Below are positions 33,488-41,563 of a DNA stretch of 64,000 nt, piece after piece. A program made the position numbers and the translations under genes. The first letter of the stretch is position 1. Each line of letters opens with the position of its first letter. Source of the DNA: Phosphitispora fastidiosa. GTDB taxonomy: Bacteria; Bacillota; Thermincolia; Thermincolales; UBA2595. Under the pieces are notes generated by a model. It searched no databases. It saw only the letters and a program-made list of their open reading frames with translations, and was not told where the DNA came from. Location: the NCBI RefSeq assembly GCF_019008365.1, contig NZ_JAHHUL010000004.1, positions 1 through 64,000 on the forward strand, read 5' to 3'.

Positions 33488-34471
33488 TTAGACACCTCTT
33501 TGGGCATTGCGCAACAGAGTCAGATGAAATACTGAGACTATCAGATTTGCGAGGTCAGTAAACTCTCTGGGAATATATGAATAGGTAACGTCTAAGCGGT
33601 TATGGCCCAATAATCTGCTCACTGCAAGACGTGCCTGCCTATCTGTTAGCCCCGACATTCTTAATCTTAGGTACTCGGAAATAGCATAGTGGTGTCTGAA
33701 ACCGTGTGTCCCCTTTTCAGGAATCCCTAATCTCTGGCAAATTCTCTTAACCTGCCTTTCCACTTCCCGAATTTTTTCAGTAAATATTTTTCTGTTGGCT
33801 GTCAGGTTTTCTCTCTCAATAACTTCCCGAAACTTCTTCAGTATGTTTTGCGGAACTGGAAGCTGCCTAACACGCCCTCCTTTGCCTTTGACCGTTAAGA
33901 CTCCTTTCTTGAAGTCAATATCATGAACTCTGATTTTGGTAACTTCTTGGATTCGCAATCCTACAGTGTCCTGAACTTCAAGCATCAACCCTCTTGGATA
34001 ATTCTCCTTTCGGACCGCTCCAATGATTCTATCTGCATCTTCCCGACTATAAGCGCCTCTATTCTTTCGGGCTTTTCTTTCTCTTATAGGCAGAGTAAGG
34101 TTTTTCGGCACGATTTCAATGGTTCGCTGAAATCGGACTTTCACCCCAGTTTCCAACTTCCTGAGAGCACTTCGCACTGTCTGGAGAGTCCAGGGACTTT
34201 TCCCCTCTGCTTTAAGCTTTTCAAAGTATTTTTCGGTAATTTCCGGCTTTAGATTGATTAACTTCTTCACCCCATGCTCTGCCTTTGCCCATTTTGAAAA
34301 AGTGCAACAGAGATTCATATACGTTTTCATTGTTTTGTGGCTGTATATTCCGTCAAGATATTCTCCATTATGTTCAATTTTCGCTTCATGCTTCGACTGT
34401 CCATAGGATTCCAGTGACTTCAGGCATAGTTCCACCTGGCGGGTCGGACTTGGTACTGACTTTTTCCCCAT
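33488..34471 (-). CDS. Tyrosine recombinase (phage/XerC-type integrase)
   Basis: The 327-residue product has a SAM-like N-terminal DNA-binding region (40-120) and a complete catalytic domain: the first arginine in TVGLRIQEVTKI, a lysine in the beta hairpin (VKGKGGRVRQLPVP), HGFRHHYA as HxxR, LLGHN and the tyrosine in VTYSYIP. The start is ATG 34471 after GAGGAGGTGG. A perfect 20-bp hairpin ends just before that ribosome binding site. No excisionase gene is adjacent. It differs clearly from the second integrase at 36926-38089, so two mobile elements have contributed. Confidence 0.88.
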   Translation of the reverse strand: MGKKSVPSPTRQVELCLKSLESYGQSKHEAKIEHNGEYLDGIYSHKTMKTYMNLCCTFSKWAKAEHGVKKLINLKPEITEKYFEKLKAEGKSPWTLQTVRSALRKLETGVKVRFQRTIEIVPKNLTLPIRERKARKNRGAYSREDADRIIGAVRKENYPRGLMLEVQDTVGLRIQEVTKIRVHDIDFKKGVLTVKGKGGRVRQLPVPQNILKKFREVIERENLTANRKIFTEKIREVERQVKRICQRLGIPEKGTHGFRHHYAISEYLRLRMSGLTDRQARLAVSRLLGHNRLDVTYSYIPREFTDLANLIVSVFHLTLLRNAQRGV

Positions 34472-34485
34472 GCTGACCACCTCCT

Positions 34486-34536
34486 CGCACCGCTTCAAGA
34501 AGAGTGAATCACTTAAACTCTTCTTGAAGCGGTGCG
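34486..34536. repeat. Perfect 20-bp inverted repeat before the recombinase gene
   Basis: The arms 34486-34505 (CGCACCGCTTCAAGAAGAGT) and 34517-34536 are exact complements with an 11-nt loop. The hairpin ends directly before the GAGGAGGTGG ribosome site. It could bind the recombinase, act as a recombination site, or affect translation. There is no T-run typical of a terminator. Confidence 0.9.
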
Positions 34537-35193
34537 AAAAGGTGAATACCCTCCCACGACTAACCGTCCCACTTCATGGTCCGTTTAGTCGCAGTTGCCG
34601 TTTTTAAAATCGTCTAGTTTCGGGCTGAAAAGTTAAACAATCAAGACGCATCCCCTCGGGACACGAAAGGCTGTCTTTTCAAGGCTTTGGCCATTAAATC
34701 CATGTCTGATACATTGTCTAATCGTTCTTCTATGAAGGTAGTCTATTTCAATTGTCGGACAGCGGTAGAAAACTCCTGCATTATCTTAAAAAGTACTGCA
34801 ATTATTGAAGCGACTCAGATTCTTTTCTTGCTAGGTCTATTTCATTTCTCCTACTTCACCTTGAAACACCAGCAATAATACCTTAGAACATCAATGTGCT
34901 ACATTTCAAGAAAAAAGTTGCCAACTTCTTGAACAGGGAAACATAAACAATTGTGATATAATATAATTTTTAAAACACTTATATCACCATTATCACTGGA
35001 GAGGTGAAAATGTTATGTATAAAGTTGTTTAGCCGAGAATGATGATTTTGCCAAAAAACTTTTAGACCACTGCATCAGTTGCTTCGTGACTTAACAAGTT
35101 CTGAAAAAACCAGCCCAGACATGAAGCATTTAACAAAAGAATTTGCCATTTCAGGTATTCTGAACCTCCCCGCCCAGACACCCCCTTAGGGCC
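34537..35193. other. Gene-poor stretch with relic-like sequence
   Basis: No gene is supported. Near 34998-35040 a ribosome-site-like GGAGAGGTGAAA precedes an ATG, but the frame stops after a few codons. The following 130 bp contain short protein-like frames in different phases, which suggests a decayed gene. Confidence 0.35.
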
Positions 35194-35316
35194 ATGGGAA
35201 TCAGGCGGTTATTTAAACATTTTAAACCCAGAATTGCTGAAGTAGAAAGAGTTAAAAAAATGTCAAAACAGTATACTCAACTGCGTGAAGAAATCAAAAT
35301 ACTCTACAGGCAATAG
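35194..35316 (+). CDS. Possible 40-residue helical peptide
   Basis: A short frame from ATG 35194 gives MGIRRLFKHFKPRIAEVERV and a second amphipathic stretch ending KILYRQ. It ends directly before an intrinsic terminator, which supports transcription in this direction, but there is no clear ribosome binding site. It may be the end of a decayed gene. Confidence 0.3.
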   Translation: MGIRRLFKHFKPRIAEVERVKKMSKQYTQLREEIKILYRQ

Positions 35317-35346
35317 AAAAAGTCGCCAAGGGAGGGCGACTTTTTC
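35316..35346. terminator. Intrinsic terminator, bidirectional
   Basis: The stem AGTCGCC/GGCGACT with T-rich flanks on both sides (35321-35341) closely resembles the stem at 35815-35850, so the two are probably duplicated together with the flanking SpoVS sequences. Confidence 0.7.
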
Positions 35347-35359
35347 TATTGCTTGTGAA

Positions 35360-35560
35360 TTAGGGAGGAACAAGTCCCCCTTCTTAAACCAGTCCATTTA
35401 AACATAGTACTGATTTCAGCGGCAATATCTACATCTTGAAAACTATGACTTTTTATCAGGCTATGGCTACTGCCTTCACTATGCAGAATTTTAACCATAT
35501 AACAAGTTCCCGAAACATTCATGGACTTACTCGTGCTTCTTGCAACACCAGCATCTATAT
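35360..35560 (-). pseudogene. spoVS: Degenerate SpoVS-like relic
   Basis: On the minus strand the phrase DVDIAAEISTMFKWTGLRRG aligns with DVDIAGEIKTALKWTLIRKK in the intact SpoVS protein 550 bp away. Upstream of it the frame reads VARSTSKSMN, which may match the AVSNCAKSLA region. No start or complete fold remains. The flanking terminator is also a copy of that of the intact gene, so the whole unit was duplicated and then decayed. Confidence 0.65.
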
Positions 35561-35814
35561 TGCATATTTTCCTTTGTCAAAAAGTATCGGAAGCCGCAAT
35601 GGTTAAACTTCGCCTCTAACACCGCTACAAGAAAAATACCGATTTTCCATTTGCGAAATACAATAGTTTGCTAGTCTATGAAGTCAAATTTTACAAATTT
35701 TGTAACTTTCTTATCTGACCCCTAAATAATCTTTAGTTGAACCATTGTTTCCTAAAAACTCATATAAATTCATCTGAATTACCTTAAAGGAAATAATTTA
35801 AAAAGGTGTTCAAT
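35561..35814. other. Gene-free stretch upstream of the SpoVS relic
   Basis: AT-rich sequence with no gene and no clear regulatory signal. Confidence 0.35.
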
Positions 35815-35850
35815 AAAAAGAGTCGCTGGAGGAGAGCGACTTTTTTTATT
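35815..35850. terminator. Intrinsic terminator, bidirectional
   Basis: The stem AGTCGCT/AGCGACT (35821-35841) is flanked by T-rich sequence on both strands. On the minus strand it lies 75 bp behind the spoVS stop codon and would end that transcript. Confidence 0.7.
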
Positions 35851-35871
35851 ACTTATATTACCTATGTAGGG

Positions 35872-35943
35872 GTGGGGGAATATTCCCCCACGAAGCAATC
35901 ACCTTTTTGGGGGAATTTTCCCCCGCTAGGCAATCGCCTTTTT
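35872..35943. repeat. Tandem 36-bp repeat with GGGGGAA...TTCCCCC palindromes
   Basis: Two adjacent units both hold a near-perfect 16-bp palindrome (GGGGGAATATTCCCCC and GGGGGAATTTTCCCCC) followed by GCAATC and CCTTTTT. The second unit overlaps the last codons of spoVS, so the end of the gene was duplicated in tandem. Confidence 0.8.
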
Positions 35944-36207
35944 CTTCCTAATAAGTGTCCATTTCAGTGCAGTTTTGATTTCACCGGCAATATCGACGTC
36001 AACAAAACTGGGAATAAATTCAACATCTATATCATTGGTTGCCAGGAATCCTCTTACTATAGCCAGACTCTTGGCACAGTTACTAACTGCCAATACCCCG
36101 ATTGCAATGACATCAACAGATCCCATTTCTTTGACGATTGCAGCAATAGAACCCGCCACGGATGATGGACTACTTTTGGAACTTACCTTCACCAGTTTTC
36201 TATTCAT
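35926..36207 (-). CDS. spoVS: Stage V sporulation protein S
   Basis: The 93-residue product matches SpoVS over its whole length: LVKVSSKSSPSSVAGSIAAI, then VIAIGVLAVSNCAKSLAIVR and FIPSFVDVDIAGEIKTALKW. SpoVS is an Alba-like small protein that affects septation and coat assembly during sporulation, and its presence indicates a spore former. ATG 36207 follows GAAGGAGG. The last residues are part of a tandem duplication of DNA. A 13-bp inverted repeat lies in the upstream region. A decayed second copy lies at 35360-35560. Confidence 0.93.
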   Translation of the reverse strand: MNRKLVKVSSKSSPSSVAGSIAAIVKEMGSVDVIAIGVLAVSNCAKSLAIVRGFLATNDIDVEFIPSFVDVDIAGEIKTALKWTLIRKKKAIA

Positions 36208-36236
36208 AGAATAAATCCTCCTTCATTCTGATTATA

Positions 36237-36307
36237 ATTTACTCTAGAATTTAAGACACCTTGTAAACAATACATTCCCCCTTTTTTATCTATTTTCTAG
36301 AGTAAAT
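36237..36307. promoter_or_regulatory. 13-bp inverted repeat upstream of spoVS
   Basis: ATTTACTCTAGAA (36237-36249) and its exact complement (36295-36307) lie 45 bp apart in the region before the spoVS start. They could be paired operators or a cruciform. No known regulator box is recognised. Confidence 0.55.
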
Positions 36308-36660
36308 ACAGGTTACCGGGCCATACTTAGTGTTGTCAAGTTAATTTTTTAGAAATTTTATCATTATTTACAATTATTTTTCAACATTCGCTTTTAAAGC
36401 CAAAAAAGTCAACCGGCCCCCTGTTCCAATAAGAATATAAAACCTTTCTCCGAAAAATCAAGTACTTTTTTAGTTGTTAAACATTAATACCTCCCTATTT
36501 CAGCGCCAAAAAAAATATTAAAATTTTTTGATTTATTTTGCTAAAAATACTTGAAAATTTAAAATATCTTGTTCTAAAGTAATTTTCATCATGATTATTC
36601 CTTTTACCGACCGAATTGGAATGTCATAAAATTTAAAGAACAATTAAGGAGGCTGATATA
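36308..36660. other. AT-rich intergenic stretch before the excisionase-like gene
   Basis: No gene is seen. It must hold the promoter of the excisionase/integrase pair; several TTTT-rich elements occur but no clear promoter could be chosen. The ribosome site TTAAGGAGG lies at its end. Confidence 0.4.
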
Positions 36661-36924
36661 ATGCCCAACAATAGCAACCAAACCCTAAAGGAACTTCCTC
36701 AAATTCTGACCGTACCCGATATAGCAAAATACCTGCGCATTAGCCGTTCTTTGGCATATGAACTGGCACATCATAAAGACTTCCCAAGTATAGTGATTAA
36801 CAGAACCATCCGCATTTCAAAAGATGCCTTTCTGGAATGGATTAACGAGCAAAAAGCAGGAAAACCCGATAATGCCGGAGAATATTCCTATATTCCCGGC
36901 CGGGGAGTCGAAAGGAGGATGTAA
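36661..36924 (+). CDS. Excisionase-like helix-turn-helix protein
   Basis: The 87-residue product has a MerR-type (HTH_17) DNA-binding domain: LTVPDIAKYLRISRSLAYEL, then INRTIRISKDAFLEWINEQK. Such proteins are excisionases or recombination directionality factors of integrative elements. ATG 36661 follows TTAAGGAGG. The integrase gene begins one base after its stop region, so the two are co-translated. Together they belong to the element whose attachment site is the tRNA-Ala fragment at 38185. Confidence 0.85.
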   Translation: MPNNSNQTLKELPQILTVPDIAKYLRISRSLAYELAHHKDFPSIVINRTIRISKDAFLEWINEQKAGKPDNAGEYSYIPGRGVERRM

Positions 36925-36925
36925 T

Positions 36926-38089
36926 GTGCCGGGAAAAGGTAAAAATAATATTATCCCAAGAGGAGCAAACCGCTGGCTTATCCGTTACGAACTTCCCAGA
37001 GATCCCCAGACGGGCAAACGCCGCCAGAAAGCATTAACAGTAAAAGGCACAAAAAAAGATGCCGAAAGGAAGTTGCGTGAGAAGTTACAGGAAGTCGACA
37101 ACGGGAATTTTGTGGTTCCTTCATCAATAACAATAGAACAATATATGCTTAACTGGCTGGATAAATATGAAGTCAACTATCCGGTAGCCAAGACACATAA
37201 GACTGCACAATCACTTATAACAAACCACGTCATAAATGAACTTGGAGCCATGAAACTGTCAGACCTGCAGGCCTATCACATCAATACCCTGTTCACCTAT
37301 TTAGGTAAAAGAAAAAACAAGGGTGGCAAAGGGCTTTCGTCAAGAACCAGGCGATATATATACTGGCTGTTCAGAAAGGCATTGGATGAGGCTGTCGATA
37401 TAAATCTGATAAGTAATAATCCAATTCTTAAGGTTAAGCAGCCAAGGCTTCGCCAGCGTGAGGTCAAGCCTCTGTTAGACGAAGAGCGTAACCGTTTCTT
37501 AGAAGCCATCAAAGACAATAGGTTTGAAAACCTGTTCATCGTTGCACTGGGGACAGGGGTAAGATTCCAGGAACTCCTGAATCTAACCTGGTCACAGATT
37601 AGTTTTGAAGAAAGATCTATCGTCATATTAAACCTTAGGGATGACGATGAAGAAAATGAGTTATTCGAGACCGATGGCAAAAGAGAATGTTCTAAGAGAA
37701 CCATCCCTATGTTTCCCGCAGTGTATAAAGGCCTGAAGGCCCAAAAAACAATACAGGCAAAAGAAAAATTGCTTGCAGGTTCCTTATGGGAAGACAATAA
37801 CTTGGTTTTCGCCAATAACTTAGGGAAGGCTCTGAATCAGAGTAATGTTCGAAACAGATACTTTAAGTCTGCCCTAGAAAAAGCAGGTCTCCCCATCAAT
37901 ACCCACTTCCATGCTTTACGCCACACCTTCGTAACAACATTAATCCGTAAAGGTGAGGATTTGCGGAAGGTGAGTTACCTTGTGGGTCATAAAACACCCG
38001 AATTTACCTTTAAAAAATACCACCATTATCTTCCGACTAAAATTGAAACTGCTGAATCAGAAAGAATGAATAACCATTTGTTCGGGTAA
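36926..38089 (+). CDS. Tyrosine recombinase (Tn916-type integrase)
   Basis: The product has 387 residues from GTG 36926, which follows AAAGGAGGATGTAAT; the longer frame that starts at 36824 overlaps the excisionase gene and is unlikely. It has an AP2-like N-terminal arm-binding part (NRWLIRYELPRDPQTGKRR), a SAM-like core-binding domain, and a full catalytic domain: arginine in GTGVRFQELLNL, HALRHTF as HxxR, LVGHK and the tyrosine in FKKYHHYLP. It lies about 95 bp from a duplicated 3' end of tRNA-Ala, the usual relation of an integrase to its attachment site. Confidence 0.93.
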   Translation: MPGKGKNNIIPRGANRWLIRYELPRDPQTGKRRQKALTVKGTKKDAERKLREKLQEVDNGNFVVPSSITIEQYMLNWLDKYEVNYPVAKTHKTAQSLITNHVINELGAMKLSDLQAYHINTLFTYLGKRKNKGGKGLSSRTRRYIYWLFRKALDEAVDINLISNNPILKVKQPRLRQREVKPLLDEERNRFLEAIKDNRFENLFIVALGTGVRFQELLNLTWSQISFEERSIVILNLRDDDEENELFETDGKRECSKRTIPMFPAVYKGLKAQKTIQAKEKLLAGSLWEDNNLVFANNLGKALNQSNVRNRYFKSALEKAGLPINTHFHALRHTFVTTLIRKGEDLRKVSYLVGHKTPEFTFKKYHHYLPTKIETAESERMNNHLFG

Positions 38090-38130
38090 AACCCATTATG
38101 TGAACAAAATGTGAACTAATGAAGTTTTCA

Positions 38131-38171
38131 CAGAAAAAGAAAAAACGGCAAGAGTCTCAAAACTCTTGCCG
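38131..38171 (-). terminator. Intrinsic terminator
   Basis: A perfect 10-bp stem (CGGCAAGAGT, loop CTCAAA) is followed on the minus strand by TTTTTTCTTTTT. It lies between the integrase and the tRNA fragment and would stop transcripts coming from the MNT/HEPN pair. It may also act weakly on integrase transcripts. Confidence 0.8.
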
Positions 38172-38184
38172 CTCTAATAATCAT

Positions 38185-38243
38185 TTTGGTGGAGACAAGC
38201 GGGATCGAACCGCTGACCTCTTGAATGCCATTCAAACGCTCTC
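38185..38243 (-). repeat. Attachment site: duplicated 3' end of tRNA-Ala
   Basis: The 59 bp are identical to 39271-39329, the 3' half of the tRNA-Ala gene plus two bases, except for one base; the first 51 bp are exact. Sequence identity ends abruptly in the D-arm side. This is the expected footprint of an integrase that uses the tRNA 3' end as its core site. Confidence 0.92.
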
Positions 38244-38296
38244 TCGCTTTAGCCGGAAATGCACCCCAAACAACACATTTAGGCCAATGGGTGCTC

Positions 38297-38698
38297 CTAT
38301 TCCTTCGCTACCATCTCTGGCGCAAGTACGAAAACAAAATCTCGAATCGCTTTTGCACTGTTCAGTGCCTGTCTCATATCCTGTTCCTCTAGCATCAGCT
38401 CCATTGGATACCTTGGCTGAACACCATAAGCTGTCAGGTCGGAACATTGGTCAGCTATATACTTAAAGATATCGGACAATTTCGAACAGAGCTTGCACAA
38501 TTCATTTAAATCATGTATCTTGGGAGGGTTTAAACCATTCAAAACAAGATAAGCCTTAAGATATTTTTCAGCAGATTGCTGGCAGAGATAGCAGACGATT
38601 TCCAAAGGAACAGGACACATATTAAGTAAATACCCGGCACTGTTTAAATCCTGTTCCGCAAGCCTTCGCCATTCCTGTGCCCGTATTTGGTTATCCAT
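38297..38698 (-). CDS. HEPN domain toxin-like protein
   Basis: The product has 133 residues from ATG 38698, which overlaps the stop of the nucleotidyltransferase gene by 8 bp; the longer frame has no support. The sequence follows the HEPN family plan: WRRLAEQDLNSAGYLL, CQQSAEKYLKAYLVLNG, a central IHDLNELC helix and the Y...RYP segment. In MNT/HEPN pairs the HEPN protein is the toxin, often an RNase, and the nucleotidyltransferase is the antitoxin. An R-x4-6-H active site is not obvious here. Confidence 0.85.
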   Translation of the reverse strand: MDNQIRAQEWRRLAEQDLNSAGYLLNMCPVPLEIVCYLCQQSAEKYLKAYLVLNGLNPPKIHDLNELCKLCSKLSDIFKYIADQCSDLTAYGVQPRYPMELMLEEQDMRQALNSAKAIRDFVFVLAPEMVAKE

Positions 38699-39014
38699 AC
38701 AGCACCATCCCCTCCTGTACAATCTGCCTTTCAATAGTAGGGGTGGATTTGCGCTGGTTAAACTTATTCTTTTTGCTGACCACAACATCCACAGGCATTG
38801 TTTTTTTATCCCGAATTGCTTTGTGAATTAATCTCATAGCATCAATTTCTCTAATATCAGCATTCTCCGCCATTACCACATAAATATCCAGGTCTGAATC
38901 ATCATGCGGCGTACCATAAGCATAGGAGCCGAACAGGAATATCTGTTCCACAGGAACCGTATCCACTATGATACGTTTGAGAATTTCCAGTTCATCCTGT
39001 ATTCGTTTTTCCAT
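38691..39014 (-). CDS. MNT-type nucleotidyltransferase antitoxin
   Basis: The product has 107 residues from ATG 39014 (GGAGGTGCTGAT precedes it); the frame extends 17 codons further without support. It shows the minimal nucleotidyltransferase signature FLFGSYAYGTPHDDSDLDIY: GS followed by the two metal-binding aspartates, and a third acidic position at VDVVV. Antitoxins of this class modify or bind the HEPN partner. The two genes overlap by 8 bp. They lie between the two tRNA-Ala 3' ends, so they probably came in with a small integrated segment. Confidence 0.88.
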   Translation of the reverse strand: MEKRIQDELEILKRIIVDTVPVEQIFLFGSYAYGTPHDDSDLDIYVVMAENADIREIDAMRLIHKAIRDKKTMPVDVVVSKKNKFNQRKSTPTIERQIVQEGMVLYG

Positions 39015-39272
39015 ATCAGCACCTCCATTTATTTTCAGCATATCCCTTGTCTTAAGTATTACCATTTATTTTTGATATGATAATTATACCATAATTTTTT
39101 AATAAAACGGCTAAGATTATATTTTAGAAGATTTGATTAAAGGCCAAGACCCCTGAAATTGGTATAAGCACCAAGAGCCATTGTGCTAATGTTTACCACG
39201 AAATGAAAAATCCATATACTCCTATACAGCAAAAAACCCTATAATCACGTAGATTACAAGGTTTGTTTTCTT

Positions 39273-39348
<76 letters not shown>

Positions 39349-39380
39349 ACATATTAACTTGTTTCATTAACGCATTTATT

Positions 39381-39409
39381 ATTTTAACAAGAAACCCGTG
39401 TCTTGTCAA
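39381..39409 (-). promoter_or_regulatory. Promoter of tRNA-Ala
   Basis: On the minus strand TTGACA (39409-39404) and TAAAAT (39386-39381) are separated by 17 bp, about 33 bp upstream of the tRNA 5' end. The match to the sigma-A consensus and the position suit a tRNA promoter. Confidence 0.75.
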
Positions 39410-39448
39410 AAGCTTTTTGCAGTTTTTTCAGGAATCTTTGTGGAAAAT

Positions 39449-40666
39449 TTACCTGTTTTCCCCTCTTGTCTTGACTACAGCCAGCCTGGGCCTGAGAACT
39501 ACAAAATAAATTACCAGGGCCAGTAAGGCAAACAATGTGGAAATCCCGTACATCAGCGAGTAACCGGCCCACTCCGAAATAGCCCCCAGAATAACAGCTC
39601 CCAGGCCGATTCCCAGGTCCATAGCTGAAAAAAAAGTAGCATTGGCTGCTCCCCTTCGTTCCGGGGGCGCCAGAGAAATTACCAGGGCATTCAGTACAGG
39701 CTGAACCGCGCCAAAACCCAGGCCATAGAGGACAGCCGCCAGTAAAAAAACTGCCATCGTGGATGCCTGCATAAGTGTTAACAATGCTGCCGCAATAGCC
39801 AGTGTTCCCGGAACCAGAAGCAGCCCCGCTCCGTACTTGTCAGCCATTTTTCCCATTACAGGCCTGCCGAAAAGTAGTACCAAGGCATATACCGTAAAGA
39901 AAGGACCAATGTTTTCAATTCCTCTGAAATCTGCATAGGGCTTCAGAAAAGTCACAATTCCCCCATAACTCAAAGCAGTAAAAAACAGGACCAGTGAAGG
40001 GGCAATGGCACTCTTTTCAATAATCACACCTTTTGGTTTCATCCCACCGGTCTTTTGGGTGCTGCTATCACTCGTTTTACCGTTCATACCTTCATAATTG
40101 ATAAAAAGGGCGATTACCAGTCCAGCAGCGGCAAAGAGCACAGAAATGAAAAACAGCCGCTGAAAAGAGTAGTGGGCGATGATTCCCAGCCCCAATGCCG
40201 GGCCAACTGACATAGCTATAGTTGAAGAAATCCCGTAATACCCCATTCCTTCGCCACGCCTGACAGCCGGAATAACATCAGACGCCACTGTTCCGGCAGC
40301 AGTTGTGGTTGCCCCCCAGCCCAGCCCGTGCACCATCCTCAGGGCAAGGAGCACCCATACCAGATAAGCCCAGGTGTAGCTGGCAGCCGAAATAAGAAAA
40401 ATGATGATACCGGAAATCAGGACCGCCTTTCTTCCCTTGCTGTCCAGGAGATTGCCGGAAAACGGCCGCACCAGGACAGCGGCAAAGGTGAACAGACCCA
40501 CAATCAGCCCGGCAACAGTTTCACTGCCCCCTATAGATTTGGCATAAACCGGCAGGGTTGGCAGCAGGATATACATTGAAGTAAACATAAGAAATTGAAC
40601 TAAAATTACCAGGATAAAGGGCTTGGTCCAGATTTGTGCCCTGACCGCAGATTTGTCGTTATGCAA
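39449..40666 (-). CDS. Major facilitator superfamily transporter
   Basis: The product of about 405 residues has twelve predicted membrane helices and the MFS loop motif between helices 2 and 3 (GNLLDSKGRKAVL, with a second copy GKMADKYGAG after helix 8). A polar linker of about 25 residues in the middle joins the two halves. The start is probably TTG 40666, since GGAGTGGTGG lies just before it; the first TTG at 40681 falls within that site. Substrates cannot be told; drug or metabolite efflux is likely. It follows the lipoprotein gene on the same strand but a terminator lies between. Confidence 0.85.
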   Translation of the reverse strand: MHNDKSAVRAQIWTKPFILVILVQFLMFTSMYILLPTLPVYAKSIGGSETVAGLIVGLFTFAAVLVRPFSGNLLDSKGRKAVLISGIIIFLISAASYTWAYLVWVLLALRMVHGLGWGATTTAAGTVASDVIPAVRRGEGMGYYGISSTIAMSVGPALGLGIIAHYSFQRLFFISVLFAAAGLVIALFINYEGMNGKTSDSSTQKTGGMKPKGVIIEKSAIAPSLVLFFTALSYGGIVTFLKPYADFRGIENIGPFFTVYALVLLFGRPVMGKMADKYGAGLLLVPGTLAIAAALLTLMQASTMAVFLLAAVLYGLGFGAVQPVLNALVISLAPPERRGAANATFFSAMDLGIGLGAVILGAISEWAGYSLMYGISTLFALLALVIYFVVLRPRLAVVKTRGENR

Positions 40667-40730
40667 AATCCACCACTCCAATTTTTGTATTTAAACAGCT
40701 AAATTGTACTTCAACAGCCAATTTTAAACA

Positions 40731-40756
40731 CAAAAGCGCCCCCAAGGGCGCTCTTT
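40731..40756 (-). terminator. Intrinsic terminator
   Basis: The stem AGCGCCC/GGGCGCT (40735-40752) with a T-rich tail on the minus strand lies just behind the lipoprotein gene. Confidence 0.65.
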
Positions 40757-40764
40757 ATGTAATT

Positions 40765-41316
40765 CTACTGGTCTAGCGGAATACTTCCACCAGGGCTATG
40801 TGGATTGGGTGATCCGTAAACTGCGCCATTTACTCCGCCCATTCCACCAGCAGGGGGCATCCCTCCCGTAGGGGGCATCCCTCCTGCAGGGGGCATTCCG
40901 GAAGCAGAGCCCTCGGCTCCATGACTGTCTACGCCTTCCATGCCCAGGCTGGTAATTTTCCAATTATTCTCGTCTTTCTCCATCGTAATCATCATGTTAA
41001 TCTCAGGCATGCTGGTAATGCCCGTTTCAAATTTAACCGGAACATTGGCAGCTTTACCCACAACTTCACCCTTTTGCACAGCAAAGCTTTTAAACATCAT
41101 GCCATTACTTTTCTTCTCGTTTACATACTCCTCTTTACTCATGGACCAGTCCTTGAGGTATCCATAGGCCGCATCAGGCTTGCCATCCTGAAGGGCCTGA
41201 TAATAAGCCTGCGCCACCCCCTCGGGGGAATCCGGGGAAAATGCGTTCTTGTTACCGCCACATCCCGCAGCCAAAAGCACGAGCATCCCCAAACAAAGAA
41301 CCAGAATCTTTCTCAA
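40765..41316 (-). CDS. Lipoprotein with a methionine/proline/glycine-rich tail
   Basis: The 183-residue product has a lipoprotein signal peptide (MRKILVLCLGMLVLLAAGCG, lipobox LAAGC, cysteine 19). Residues 30-120 resemble DUF4878-type secreted domains (PEGVAQAYYQALQDGKPDAA), small alpha-beta folds whose function is unknown. The C-terminal tail has three GGMPPAG-like repeats. The start is TTG 41316 after AAAGGAGGG. It is expected on the outer face of the membrane. It is transcribed alone. Confidence 0.8.
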   Translation of the reverse strand: MRKILVLCLGMLVLLAAGCGGNKNAFSPDSPEGVAQAYYQALQDGKPDAAYGYLKDWSMSKEEYVNEKKSNGMMFKSFAVQKGEVVGKAANVPVKFETGITSMPEINMMITMEKDENNWKITSLGMEGVDSHGAEGSASGMPPAGGMPPTGGMPPAGGMGGVNGAVYGSPNPHSPGGSIPLDQ

Positions 41317-41563
41317 AACAATATCCCTCCTTTCAATAATACTAAGTTATTTCGGTATGATTTGTTTTTTTCCTTTTTTATAAACATATTTTTTAATTAA
41401 TGTTACAGACCTAAAGCCTCTTTTTATAACTAAACCTGTACATCGAGTATCGGGGTGAGATATAATATAAGCGTGAAGCAGAATAATATTAGAATAACAC
41501 GCAATTTGTTCGACAAAGGAGAGGTAGCAAATCTATACTAAAATAAAAACTAAGCTGACAAAA

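Noticed and set aside
36824-36925. Longer integrase frame starting within the excisionase gene
   Set aside because: GTG 36926 has a strong ribosome site and avoids a 100-bp overlap.
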